The position numbers were made by a program, and so were the translations under genes. From positions 3,472,001 through 3,536,000 of the forward strand of contig NZ_CP055153.1 in assembly GCF_014075995.1 (NCBI RefSeq): 64,000 nucleotides of DNA. The letters run 5' to 3'. The stretch is from Adhaeribacter radiodurans. GTDB taxonomy: Bacteria > Bacteroidota > Bacteroidia > Cytophagales > Hymenobacteraceae. Positions 9,446 to 17,291 of the stretch are shown piece after piece. Within the stretch, counting starts at the first letter, position 1. Each line of letters begins with the position of its first letter. The notes below the pieces were generated by a model, which was given only the letters and a program-made list of their open reading frames with translations, was not told the DNA's origin and did not search any database.

Positions 9446-9922
9446 ATGCAACAAGACCAAGTTATCCGCGACAATTTAGTAAAACTACTAAGAAGCGGGC
9501 AGGCTTTTAAACCTTTGGAGGAGGTTTTATCAGGCATAAATGTAGAAGAAGCCGGTAAAAAGGTACCAAAACTGCCGTATACTCTTTGGCAGGTAATAGA
9601 ACATTTACGCATTGCCTTGTTCGATATTTTGGATTTTAGCCGGGGCCCGAACTATGAATCGCCGGAATGGCCCGCCGGGTACTGGCTCGAAGAAATTGCT
9701 CCGGCTAACCAGGAAGCACTGGATACTAGTATTCAAACGATTCAGGACGGTCTGGAACAAATGATTCAACTGGTGCAGGATCCTGCTAACAACCTTTATA
9801 CCCCTTTTGCTCATGGTACCGGCCAAAATTTACTTCGGGAAGCCTTATTAGTAGCCGAACACAATGCTTATCATTTAGGTGAAATTATTATACTGCGCAG
9901 ACTTTTAGGAAATTGGGAGTAG
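9446..9922 (+). CDS. DinB-like metal-binding four-helix protein
   Basis: 158 residues, all-alpha. Presumed metal-ligand histidines are in 'QVIEHLRIALFD' and 'LVAEHNAYHLGEI', the usual spacing of the DinB/YfiT fold. DinB-like proteins bind a divalent metal; some are thiol transferases and most are of unknown function. There is no signal peptide. It has no operon partners, and its intergenic flanks of about 300 bp and 210 bp hold nothing clear. Confidence 0.82.
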   Translation: MQQDQVIRDNLVKLLRSGQAFKPLEEVLSGINVEEAGKKVPKLPYTLWQVIEHLRIALFDILDFSRGPNYESPEWPAGYWLEEIAPANQEALDTSIQTIQDGLEQMIQLVQDPANNLYTPFAHGTGQNLLREALLVAEHNAYHLGEIIILRRLLGNWE

Positions 9923-10135
9923 CTGCACTGGGGCTTTCCGGATTAATGCCGGACTATATTTACTAAAAGTCGGGGAATAACAGCCTATGTGCTTTTAATT
10001 TAAGTACTTCTGGAAAGATCTAACCAGTAGGTAACTAATCTCGGATTCTTCCAGAAGGATTTAATTAAAGAAGTGGAGCTTCTTTTTTAATTTATACTTA
10101 TCTATATCTTGTCCGTACCAATAAGAAAATGCTTC

Positions 10136-10957
10136 TTATTGTACCTTACCCGCTGCATTCTCCAAAACTACCTTAGACAGAACGGCCGTATCTACTTTAT
10201 CCGGCAAATGCGAGCAAAAGCCAATTCCTACATAAAAGGGTCCATCAAAGGGCAACTGAATTGCTTCGCCTACCTGATGCATAGGTTCCCCGGCCATGCT
10301 CACAAATAGCGCAAAGTTATTTCCCCGTTTTTCTATACCAATGCGTTTTGCCAACCCGATCTCTTTTTCGTTAGGAATTTGTGAAGCCGGTAAACCTCCG
10401 CGTTGGTCAACTTTCGTTTCTTTTAAATTCTGGCCTTTCTCAGGCCGCCAGGCTAGGTGCAATAAACCACCTCCGTGTAAGGCCACCATGGCTTCTTTGG
10501 CATCATCTTCCAGGCTTTGGCGAATTATAACAACCGCTTTGCGATCTAAATAGCCTTCTTTATCCGGAAAATTAATGTCCGCTGCCAGCGATACATCGCC
10601 ATCCATTTTCTTCCACAAATAACGGAATTCATCCCGCGTATACCAGATATTATAACCGGCGGAGTTAATGGTGTATTGCTTGGTGGCAGCGTTATAACTC
10701 GAAGAACCAGGTACTAAGGCTGCACCTACATCGCTTTGACCTTCAAAAACACCAATCTTCTTATTACTGGTGCGGGTTTCCCGGTAAAAATCTAATGGTG
10801 GCGGTACTTGTTTATGCGTAGCTGAGCCAGGTAGCGCCCAATCCGGTACTTCCACTTTTGCGGGTGTTTTTTGAGCAACAGCCAAGTGTGGGGTAACACT
10901 CCATACCAGAACAGACAAGAAAAGTAAGCTGCTATATTTTAAAAATCCGGTCTTCAT
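10136..10957 (-). CDS. Secreted concanavalin-like domain protein (TolB-N-terminal-type module)
   Basis: 273 residues with a cleavable signal peptide ending about 'LAVAQ'. The core 'IGVFEGQSDVGA', 'YTINSAGYNIW', 'FRYLWKKMDGDVSLAADI' and 'RKAVVIIRQSL' is the jelly-roll module often found at the N-terminus of Bacteroidota TolB/WD40-type secreted proteins and sometimes alone, as here. Related DUF1349 modules bind carbohydrate. This protein has no beta-propeller, so it is a stand-alone version. Probable location is periplasm or cell surface. The ligand is unknown. Confidence 0.75.
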   Translation of the reverse strand: MKTGFLKYSSLLFLSVLVWSVTPHLAVAQKTPAKVEVPDWALPGSATHKQVPPPLDFYRETRTSNKKIGVFEGQSDVGAALVPGSSSYNAATKQYTINSAGYNIWYTRDEFRYLWKKMDGDVSLAADINFPDKEGYLDRKAVVIIRQSLEDDAKEAMVALHGGGLLHLAWRPEKGQNLKETKVDQRGGLPASQIPNEKEIGLAKRIGIEKRGNNFALFVSMAGEPMHQVGEAIQLPFDGPFYVGIGFCSHLPDKVDTAVLSKVVLENAAGKVQ

Positions 10958-11201
10958 TTCGTATAAAGGTTAACAAAGTATATTTAGTAATACATTTAGT
11001 AAATAAAACTTAAGTTGATACTTAAAAATAGCGAAAAAATGTTACTCACACCGAAATATTTAATTAAGCTGTAATTGTTACCGCTTTATACGTAGTAAGG
11101 TTAGTATCCGAAACCTTTGAGTAGAACTATCAGGTTTATTATCGGTTAATAACTCAACTTTTTAATATTATGAATTTCCACTCTTATCCGGAATTATCTT
11201 A

Positions 11202-11663
11202 TTACAGGGGTTCCCAGAGTTCTATCTTGTTTCCTTCGGCATCCATTATGTGAATAAACTTCCCGTATTCATACGTTTCCATTTCATCAATAATAGTAAC
11301 TCCGTTTTCTCTTAACTTTTTTATAAGTCCTTCTAAATTCTGAACTCGGTAATTAATCATAAACTCTTTTTTAGAAGGTGCAAAATATTCGCTTTTACTT
11401 TTAAAAGGTGACCATTGGAGAGAATTTACTTGATCTGGGCAGTTTACATCCCTGGATTTAAAAGTGGCGCCCCACTCATTTACCTCGAGGCCTAAATTTT
11501 TGGCGTACCATTCTCTCGTTTCTTTTGGATTGTCAGAGAAAAAGAAAATTCCACCAATTCCTGTCACCTTGGGAGTTGCACCACTTATTGAACCTGTATT
11601 CTCCATGTTGCTTTTTGATTCTTCCATATGGTTTAGCAGTTTTTCTGATGTAGTATTGCTCAT
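11202..11663 (-). CDS. VOC-family (glyoxalase/bleomycin-resistance-like) protein
   Basis: 153 residues, one vicinal-oxygen-chelate module pair. 'GIFFFSDNPKETREWYAKNL' is the classic opening of the family, and 'IHIMDAEGNKIELWEP' is the closing strand with the metal-ligand Glu. The N-terminal 30 residues (rich in Ser/Asn/Glu) precede the domain, so translation may begin at Met13 or Met20 instead. Members include glyoxalases, dioxygenases and resistance proteins; the substrate is unknown. It borders the accessory island that follows. Confidence 0.8.
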   Translation of the reverse strand: MSNTTSEKLLNHMEESKSNMENTGSISGATPKVTGIGGIFFFSDNPKETREWYAKNLGLEVNEWGATFKSRDVNCPDQVNSLQWSPFKSKSEYFAPSKKEFMINYRVQNLEGLIKKLRENGVTIIDEMETYEYGKFIHIMDAEGNKIELWEPL

Positions 11664-12354
11664 ATTAAGCGGCAGCTAATGATTAAGTGTTTATGCCGAA
11701 ATCGTAGTAAAACAAGTATCTGGAATACAATGAGTTCGATGTAGAAATTCTATTTTACTAATTTCAAAGTAGTATCGCTGTCATAATGCTTGCTCTTTGA
11801 ACTGATTCCAACCAAACTGTCCAAAGCAATAAGTAAATGAGCTTTTCATCATTCAGGAAAGACATGGAACCTAAAATTTCACTTATTTCAGCGCTATCCT
11901 AAATTCAGAGGATAGAGGATAGTTAATCAAGGAAATTAAACATTGCAACGTATTCTCTATTATAAGATAAAACCACTTCCATTCTATTGTTTTTAATTAC
12001 TGCCAAGGTTGAAGTGTTTATGAAGTTGTGGTATTTGAAAAACGTCATTTTAATTAACTACAAAAGCAAAATAGCGATTTAAAGCCGAATGATCGAGCGT
12101 CCTGCCACAATTTCATAAACACAATGTTGTACGCCGCTGTTTCTTTTTTGTCAGCACAAAATTATTGTTAATCTGTTTATTACTTTTTTACTTTTGAAAT
12201 AAAAATAAAAAGTCCCCCGAGTAAAAAAAAGCGATTGCTTGTCGATGCCGAAAATGTACTAAAGCATCATTCCATCTCAAAAGTGTCGGCTAACAAAGTA
12301 TTTCTGATTCTCTATACCTTTGAATTCTGTAAAGGTCTTTCCATTATAACTTAC
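11664..12354. other. 691-bp gene-free stretch at the island border
   Basis: No supported gene on either strand. It holds the long inverted repeat at 12014-12122 and, just downstream on the plus strand, a promoter-like pair (ATTG at 12164-12167 and TACTTTTG at 12189-12196, 21 nt apart) that faces no recognisable gene. This looks like an integration scar or a cassette border that has lost its gene. Confidence 0.5.
12014..12122. repeat. Long inverted repeat (18-nt arms), attC-like
   Basis: The left arm at 12014-12031 and right arm at 12105-12122 are complementary at 17 of 18 positions (GTGTTTATGAAGTTGTGG against CCACAATTTCATAAACAC). They enclose a 73-nt AT-rich loop and are followed by GTTGTACGCC at 12126-12135. 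The same 'GTACAAC/GTTGTAC' boxes flank the palindrome at 15282-15326. The shape and the GTTG box recall integron attC sites, but the assignment is an inference. Confidence 0.5.
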
Positions 12355-12897
12355 TCAGCAGCCGCCTTTGCGAGGGGCACGTTTATAAATTATTTTACTA
12401 TCTCGTTTTACATAGTTGATCGATACTATGGCATAGGAATACTTAGGCGCATGCAATACACTATGGCTTCTTATGATTATTTTATCGTTCACTTTCAGGC
12501 TATGTAGTTGCTGCAATTCATTACACTTTTCCGGCCCATAACCAAGAATATAATCGACGCCATTAATCCTGACCATCAGGCCGAAACCTAATCGGGAACC
12601 TGGCGGAAGAGAAAGAGAGGTTACCACAGCCTCCATATTGGTAAAAGCACTTATATGCTTCCTTATTTTAGCTTCACTAGCATACACTTTTTTACCTGCG
12701 GGAGACGCTTCCCATTCTTTGTACTTGATACCTTCAGGGGTAGCCTCCCATTTTTTCAAGGCAGCTTTCCTATCTGCAGCAGAGAGGGGCTTTGGGATTG
12801 ATTTTTTAGCAGTTTCATTTTTGATTTCGCCATTAGCCAATACTAGTCCGCTTACCACCACCAGTGGTAAGATCAACGCATACATAACCTTTTTCAT
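12355..12897 (-). CDS. Secreted protein with shared leader and C-terminal Gly-Gly-Cys
   Basis: I start at the ATG at 12897-12895 because the signal peptide 'MKKVMYALILPLVVVSGLVLA' begins there; an upstream in-frame ATG at 12930 adds only 11 hydrophilic residues. The mature part has a helical 'DRKAALKKWEATPEGIKYKEW' region. A compact domain follows with 'LGFGLMVRINGVDYILGYG' and 'KVNDKIIIRSHSV', which may be an OB- or SH3-like barrel. It ends 'RKGGC'. Leader and end are shared with the upstream gene at 13016, although the middles are unrelated. From memory, similar domains occur at the C-terminus of BlaR1/M56-type proteins. Function unknown. Confidence 0.75.
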   Translation of the reverse strand: MKKVMYALILPLVVVSGLVLANGEIKNETAKKSIPKPLSAADRKAALKKWEATPEGIKYKEWEASPAGKKVYASEAKIRKHISAFTNMEAVVTSLSLPPGSRLGFGLMVRINGVDYILGYGPEKCNELQQLHSLKVNDKIIIRSHSVLHAPKYSYAIVSINYVKRDSKIIYKRAPRKGGC

Positions 12898-13015
12898 ATT
12901 TTTAGCAGGTTTAAATTCATTCGCCGCCATGTCCCCCGTAGGGGAGGTGGCGGCTTAGCTCCTATTTATTATGCAGTGAATCGCAAAGTCCCGGTGACGT
13001 TGCTGGGGAATTTTT

Positions 13016-14095
13016 TCAACATCCACCTCTGCTGGGTATGGCATAGATCACGTTGCCTGAAACAAATAAATTGAAGCCTTTATCTTCTACAGAAGGAAGC
13101 AACAATTCCCATGTTTTTCCCTTGTCTGATGATCTGAAAATGCCGCCAGGATGAGCACTAAAGAAGTTTTCACCAACCTGGGTAATGGAAGTCATGTATG
13201 CGTGCACACGAAGGCGATCATTAATGCGATCATTCCAGGTCCGCCCTATTGAATCAATAACAACTTTGTCCCGAAGGGCGGAATGAATGGGCTGCCAGGT
13301 TTTACCCCCGTCGTAGGATGTACTTAGCCTACTGGTATTTGGGGTATTCGACTCTGAATTGGAAGTGATAGCAACGAATCCACCTTTGATCGGTTTTACA
13401 TCGAAAGCCACCCTGTCCTCACTGATCACCGGCGCCCAGTTGTCGCCATTATCGGTCGATCTTATTATTCTTCTCCTACTGGTCGCCAGCAGTACGCCAT
13501 TCGACTCGGCCAGATTCCCTACCAAGCCTCCGGCATAGACATGTTTCCAGGTTTTTCCATTATCAGTGGACCTAATAATGCCTCTGTTGATGGCGATGAA
13601 AATGGTACCTTCGGGGGTCTCAAAAACGCTGCGTAGTCGTGCCGCCTGAAAATTTTCGAATATCGGCGACCATACACTCGTTCCGTTTGTTGTTTTCAGA
13701 TTTACACCCCAGTAATTATGGGCAGACATCCCGGACTTACCGGGGGCAATGCTGCTATGTTCGTCAGGGAAAGTTTCTTTCGTCCAAAAAGGAGAGGTGG
13801 CATTTGGTGTATTGTGATAGAGTCCGTTTCTAACCCTTAAGAACAGGCCTTTATCATTTGCAAAGAAGCTATTTCCCCGAATACTATCTACCCGTAAAGT
13901 TTTGGGCAGCCATTTGCTGATGTCCTGCCAGGTTTGTCCGCCATCTGTAGATTTAAAAACGATCTTTGCCGTCTCAGTCTTCTTTGTTTTTGCGTCTGGC
14001 TTTTTAGCAGTTTCATTAATGATCTCGCGATTAGCCAATACTAGTCCGCTTACCACAACCAGCGGTAAGATCAGAGTATACATAACTTTTTTCAT
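13016..14095 (-). CDS. Secreted BNR/Asp-box (sialidase-like beta-propeller) protein ending in Gly-Gly-Cys
   Basis: About 359 residues from the ATG at 14095-14093; an upstream ATG at 14119 precedes the signal peptide by eight residues. Five Asp-box motifs (S-x-D-x-G-x-T-W) are visible: 'STDGGQTWQ', 'STDNGKTWK', 'STDNGDNWA', 'SYDGGKTWQ' and 'SSDKGKTWE'. They fit a sialidase/sortilin-type propeller. The Arg triad of true sialidases is not evident, so ligand binding is more likely than glycosidase activity. Its leader DNA is nearly identical to that of the next gene (12355), and it also ends in GGC. It is divergent from the membrane winged-helix regulator at 14271. Confidence 0.8.
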   Translation of the reverse strand: MKKVMYTLILPLVVVSGLVLANREIINETAKKPDAKTKKTETAKIVFKSTDGGQTWQDISKWLPKTLRVDSIRGNSFFANDKGLFLRVRNGLYHNTPNATSPFWTKETFPDEHSSIAPGKSGMSAHNYWGVNLKTTNGTSVWSPIFENFQAARLRSVFETPEGTIFIAINRGIIRSTDNGKTWKHVYAGGLVGNLAESNGVLLATSRRRIIRSTDNGDNWAPVISEDRVAFDVKPIKGGFVAITSNSESNTPNTSRLSTSYDGGKTWQPIHSALRDKVVIDSIGRTWNDRINDRLRVHAYMTSITQVGENFFSAHPGGIFRSSDKGKTWELLLPSVEDKGFNLFVSGNVIYAIPSRGGC

Positions 14096-14270
14096 GTTTT
14101 TTGTAGTTTTAATGAACATCGATTTATCTCTCGATAAACAGATTTGTTTAAGGCTTTTTTTATTTTTCGTATTTCTTTAAAGCTAGTGCAATAAAAATAC
14201 GTTGATTTATTTGAGGCTAAGGGACTTAGATGGTAAATAAAAGTGTAAACTTTGTAAATAATATCTTGAC

Positions 14271-15161
14271 ATGATGCTTGTAAGAAGAAATCTGTTGCCA
14301 GTCAAACGTAATCACCTGGGCGGATTATTACTACTCCCGTTTATCTCGATCATCTGCGTGGCTTTCAGCATCACCGGCAGTGATGACTTTGGCTTGGCCC
14401 GAAGGGAAATTTTGCTTCGCCGAATCGGACACGAAATACTCCTGCAGTCGGGCGACAGTACATCCCGGGTACTACCGGTAAAAAAGATCGCCAAAAATGA
14501 ATACCAGATCAGTTTTGAGAAGGCGTTTACTTTTCAACCCGAATCCCTGGTGCATACAACGCAACGTTTGTTAGCTAAAGACCCGCTCGCCAGTGATTAC
14601 GTGGTTAATGTACTGAACAGTGCCCGTGTAGCCTATGGATATGCTATATCAAAAAATAAGAAAGATGATATTGTAGCCTGTTTAGGAAGAAAGCAACCCG
14701 TAGCGCCTTACCTGATTAACATTCAATTCAAACCGGCCGGAATAATGACCGCCAAGAACGGATATCTTTTGGGCAGCCTGACAGTTTTAGCCTTTGTTGG
14801 ATTTATGTTTTTAAAATCTGTCCAGCCTCGGAAGGCTTTCGTAGCTGACAGTCAGCCTACGAGTATATTTCCTTTAGGGGCAATGTCGTTCGACGCGGAG
14901 GCTCGTAAGCTCCTGATAAATGGAAAGACCATCGACTTGACCAGAACGGAAACCCGTGTACTACGCATTTTCGCGTTGTCTCCTAATGAGACGATAGAGC
15001 GCAGCCGGCTACAAAAAGAAATATGGGAAGATGAAGGGGTTATAGTAGGCCGCAGTCTGGATATGTTTATTTCCAAACTTAGAAAAAAAATGGAATTTAA
15101 TACGAGTGTCAAAATTGTTGTTATACGCGGCAAAGGATACAAGCTTGAAATTAGCGCTTAA
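14271..15161 (+). CDS. Membrane-anchored winged-helix (OmpR/ToxR-type) regulator
   Basis: 296 residues. A hydrophobic N-terminus (residues 16-36, 'LGGLLLLPFISIICVAFSI') precedes a roughly 120-residue presumed periplasmic domain ('RREILLRRIGHEILLQSGDS'). A second membrane helix follows near 165-180 ('GSLTVLAFVGFMFL'). The C-terminal Trans_Reg_C winged helix ends the protein ('LTRTETRVLRIFALSPNETI', 'GRSLDMFISKLRKKM', 'VIRGKGYKLE'). There is no receiver domain, so sensing must occur through the extracytoplasmic domain, as in ToxR or CadC. It is divergent from the two leader-sharing secreted proteins and probably regulates them. Confidence 0.82.
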   Translation: MMLVRRNLLPVKRNHLGGLLLLPFISIICVAFSITGSDDFGLARREILLRRIGHEILLQSGDSTSRVLPVKKIAKNEYQISFEKAFTFQPESLVHTTQRLLAKDPLASDYVVNVLNSARVAYGYAISKNKKDDIVACLGRKQPVAPYLINIQFKPAGIMTAKNGYLLGSLTVLAFVGFMFLKSVQPRKAFVADSQPTSIFPLGAMSFDAEARKLLINGKTIDLTRTETRVLRIFALSPNETIERSRLQKEIWEDEGVIVGRSLDMFISKLRKKMEFNTSVKIVVIRGKGYKLEISA

Positions 15162-15266
15162 GAAAAGCTTCCCGCTCCGAACTGGATGCCGAAAAACTGT
15201 TGCCTACGTTAAAATCAACCGAGCAAGAAAACTGTGAATTTACGCAGACAATTCGTTTTTACAGTT

Positions 15267-15340
15267 GCGTACAACGGACTAGTATGAACCCCAGCAGAGG
15301 CCGTCGGCCTCTGCTGGGGTTCATACAGTGTTGTGTTTAG
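15267..15340. repeat. 45-bp perfect palindrome with attC-like outer boxes
   Basis: Positions 15282-15303 are perfectly complementary to 15305-15326, with a single unpaired T at 15304. Outside lie GTACAAC (15269-15275) and GTTGTG (15330-15335), separated from the stem by 6 and 3 nt. It sits between the convergent regulator and TIR genes, so it could act as a bidirectional terminator, but no U-tract directly follows. The asymmetric spacing of the outer boxes around a long stem is what integron attC sites show. Confidence 0.75.
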
Positions 15341-15354
15341 TTCTTTTATTTTTG

Positions 15355-16020
15355 TTATACAGCTTCTTCTTCAACCTCCACTAATTCTGCTAATTTTAAT
15401 GCAATTTTTAGCAATGATTCTTCATTAGTATCAAGACCACTTCTTGAACCTAATAAAGGACTTACTTCACGAAGTCTGTCAAATGTGGTATTGTGTACAA
15501 TCGGAACGAGTAAATCGCGTGCTAGAAGTGCTGAAAGTTCTTTATCTGCAATACCTTCATTTCTCACTCTTTCTAAAAAGGATGGCGTTACCAAAACTAA
15601 TCCAACTTTTGATTTGGCTATTCCTTTGTCAATCTCGCGAAGTAATGATGAGCCTAATAAAACATCCTTTTCGCTAAACCATACAGATACTCCATTAGCC
15701 TCGAGCAAATCGTGAAGTTCCTTTGCCGCACCTTTTCGGTCATCCCAAGCGTGGCATAGAAAAACATCCCGAAGGTCAGGTGTAATTGAGCGTCTCTCGA
15801 TATTTTCACGAATTGGTGTTAGTGTTCGTATTTCCGTTGGTGTATAATAAACACCAGATGAAGGTCTGGACCATTTCGGTTTACTGCTCCTTGAACTTCC
15901 CCCTCCGGAACTTCTACTTCCGTAACTACTGCTACTTGAAGAGTAAGATGAAGTATAGGATGGATATGAACATATATCCGCAAGAACGTCCTCCGCAGGC
16001 AGGGCAGTCAGCTGCTGCAC
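15355..16020 (-). CDS. TIR-domain protein (5' end frameshifted)
   Basis: Numbered from the GTG at 16020, the TIR domain spans residues 83-215 and opens 'DLRDVFLCHAWDDRKG'. 'GVSVWFSEKDV' and 'ADKELSALL' follow; the Glu there (about 161) is in the position of the NADase catalytic glutamate. A Ser/Tyr/Gly-rich linker precedes it. The GTG is only the end of the open frame. The natural start is probably the ATG at 16063-16061 in another frame, encoding the 'CTAP...CPACGG' head (see the fragment entry), so one base near 15980-15990 appears inserted. TIR proteins hydrolyse NAD+ in antiphage defence and signalling. Attachment-like palindromes flank both sides. Confidence 0.8.
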   Translation of the reverse strand: MQQLTALPAEDVLADICSYPSYTSSYSSSSSSYGSRSSGGGSSRSSKPKWSRPSSGVYYTPTEIRTLTPIRENIERRSITPDLRDVFLCHAWDDRKGAAKELHDLLEANGVSVWFSEKDVLLGSSLLREIDKGIAKSKVGLVLVTPSFLERVRNEGIADKELSALLARDLLVPIVHNTTFDRLREVSPLLGSRSGLDTNEESLLKIALKLAELVEVEEEAV

Positions 16021-16063
16021 TGGCTGTTCTATGTCCTCTTGATGGTGCTGTACATCTTGCCAT
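15932..16063 (-). pseudogene. N-terminal head of the TIR gene in a shifted frame
   Basis: From the ATG at 16063-16061 this frame reads 'MARCTAPSRGHRTASA', then 'CPACGGRSCGYMF', and stops at 15934-15932. By recognition, Bacteroidota TIR proteins of this type begin with just such a Cys-rich, zinc-ribbon-like head followed by a Ser/Tyr-rich linker. Removing one base in the 'TATATG' stretch near 15985 joins it to the TIR frame. The cause may be a real inactivating mutation, phase variation or a sequencing error. Confidence 0.65.
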
Positions 16064-16095
16064 ATATTTTATTTATTTTTTATTATATGCATTAA

Positions 16096-16174
16096 ACACA
16101 ACTACCAGATATACAGAACTACTCCATATATACTTCCATTTTGGCCGGATAAACAGAGTAATACTCCGGTTGTC
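16096..16174 (-). repeat. attC-like site upstream of the TIR gene
   Basis: On the minus strand this reads GACAAC, then an imperfect inverted repeat (ATTACTC paired with GAGTAGT across a loop of about 30 nt), then GTTGTGTTTAATGC. It ends 33 nt before the TIR ATG. The segment 'GGAGTAGTTC..ATAT' plus 'GTTGTG' has the same order and spacing as the plus-strand site upstream of the unrelated gene at 44121. Shared structure upstream of unrelated single genes suggests a recombination site, by inference. Confidence 0.5.
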
Positions 16175-16408
16175 GGTACTATGAATAAAATTGCTGTAGT
16201 CATTTTCCTGTTCTTATTCTGTTGTACTTCATATTGATAGCGCCACCTTGCTTACAAATAAAAATACATCAGAAATATATAAAGAATATATGCTTACTCC
16301 TTTACCCACCAGCAAGTAAGGGTTTACTTCCGAATTCGTTTTTATTTATGATAATACATTAATAGGCTATGAAGGATAGCAATACCATGTATTTTCATTT
16401 ATGGATAA

Positions 16409-16435
16409 TAAAAAAGGGCATCTATGCAGATGCCC
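16409..16435 (-). terminator. Intrinsic terminator of the lipoprotein gene
   Basis: GGGCATCT at 16416-16423 pairs with AGATGCCC at 16428-16435. On the minus strand it is followed by a run of T (A-tract at 16409-16415). It lies about 40 bp beyond the stop of the gene at 16474. Confidence 0.85.
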
Positions 16436-16473
16436 TAATAAAACAGGTAAATGGGTTGATTAATTTGCTTTTA

Positions 16474-16893
16474 CTAACGGATGGAGAAACGAACTTCCTT
16501 TACTTTAGAGTTCGTCCGGTTATCAGTTAAACTCATGCGGAGCAGGTAAGATCCTTGCGGTAAGCTACTGGCCTTGATGGTAGTATCAACTATTACCGGA
16601 TTGGTTTTGGGATGTTTTTTATAGCCCCAAACGGTTTGGTTCAGGCTACCATCCGCCAAGTTTACTACCTGTACTTCCAATTCTTTAATTTTGTCTTTGT
16701 CGCTAATTAAAGATTGTATCGGAATAGTTTTACCAGACATAAATACACTATTATTTAAAGGTGCATCTAGTCGAACGTAAGGAGCAGAACCATCTGGTTT
16801 GGTATCTGAATTATTAAAAAGATCTTCGCAGCTAGTAAGAGAAATAATAAGGATTAAAGCTGTTAAGCATTGAAGTAATAATTTTTGCATCAT
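16474..16893 (-). CDS. Small lipoprotein with an Ig-like domain
   Basis: 139 residues. The signal ends with a lipobox 'LTSC', so it is a lipoprotein. The remainder is a single beta-sandwich: 'YVRLDAPLNNSVFMSGKTIP', 'LEVQVVNLADG' and 'GSYLLRMSLTDNRTNS'. It resembles the DUF4625/Ig-like group of Bacteroidota. The function is unknown; such proteins sit in the periplasm or on the outer membrane. A strong terminator follows and 398 bp of gene-free DNA precedes it, so it is a single-gene unit. Confidence 0.75.
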   Translation of the reverse strand: MMQKLLLQCLTALILIISLTSCEDLFNNSDTKPDGSAPYVRLDAPLNNSVFMSGKTIPIQSLISDKDKIKELEVQVVNLADGSLNQTVWGYKKHPKTNPVIVDTTIKASSLPQGSYLLRMSLTDNRTNSKVKEVRFSIR

Positions 16894-17291
16894 AAAATTG
16901 AGTGATCTGTATATTCTTGAAATAAGTTTTAACTACTATAGAAAATTAAATTTGGATTTAATCTGTAAAGCAAATTAACTAAACCGCTATATATTAGTAT
17001 AACTACGTTCTTGTTAAATTACCATTGTTTCGGAACCTTAAAACAGTTGGTTAACAAAAAAATAATTTAAGTTTATCATTTTTTTGATTCCTGCAATAAA
17101 AAGCAGAAATCCTGCTAATAAGTTTCTGTAACTCCATTATTCTTTGTTAAATATAAAAAACAATACTCATTTCTTTAGATAATACCATAATTCAGAGTTT
17201 TTCCTGTTTGAACATTTCTAATTTTAATATCGTAAAAAGTACTCCAGCCGCCAGAACGAGCGGTTATGTTTTACGAACGATAAACTAAGAA
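16894..17291. other. 398-bp intergenic region, nothing recognised
   Basis: AT-rich divergent region between the lipoprotein and the Asn/Gln-rich gene. It must hold both promoters, but I found no exact TAnnTTTG box with a matching upstream element. Confidence 0.5.

Noticed and set aside
12235-12507. 90-residue plus-strand open frame downstream of a promoter-like pair
   Set aside because: It starts with TTG, overlaps the well-supported secreted protein gene antisense, and shows no domain. A promoter there is real enough to mention, a gene is not.
15282-15326. Simple bidirectional terminator as full explanation of the palindrome
   Set aside because: It lies between convergent genes as a terminator would, but has no immediate U-tract on either side and has outer complementary boxes unlike the other terminators in this window. 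Kept as a possibility, not as the call.
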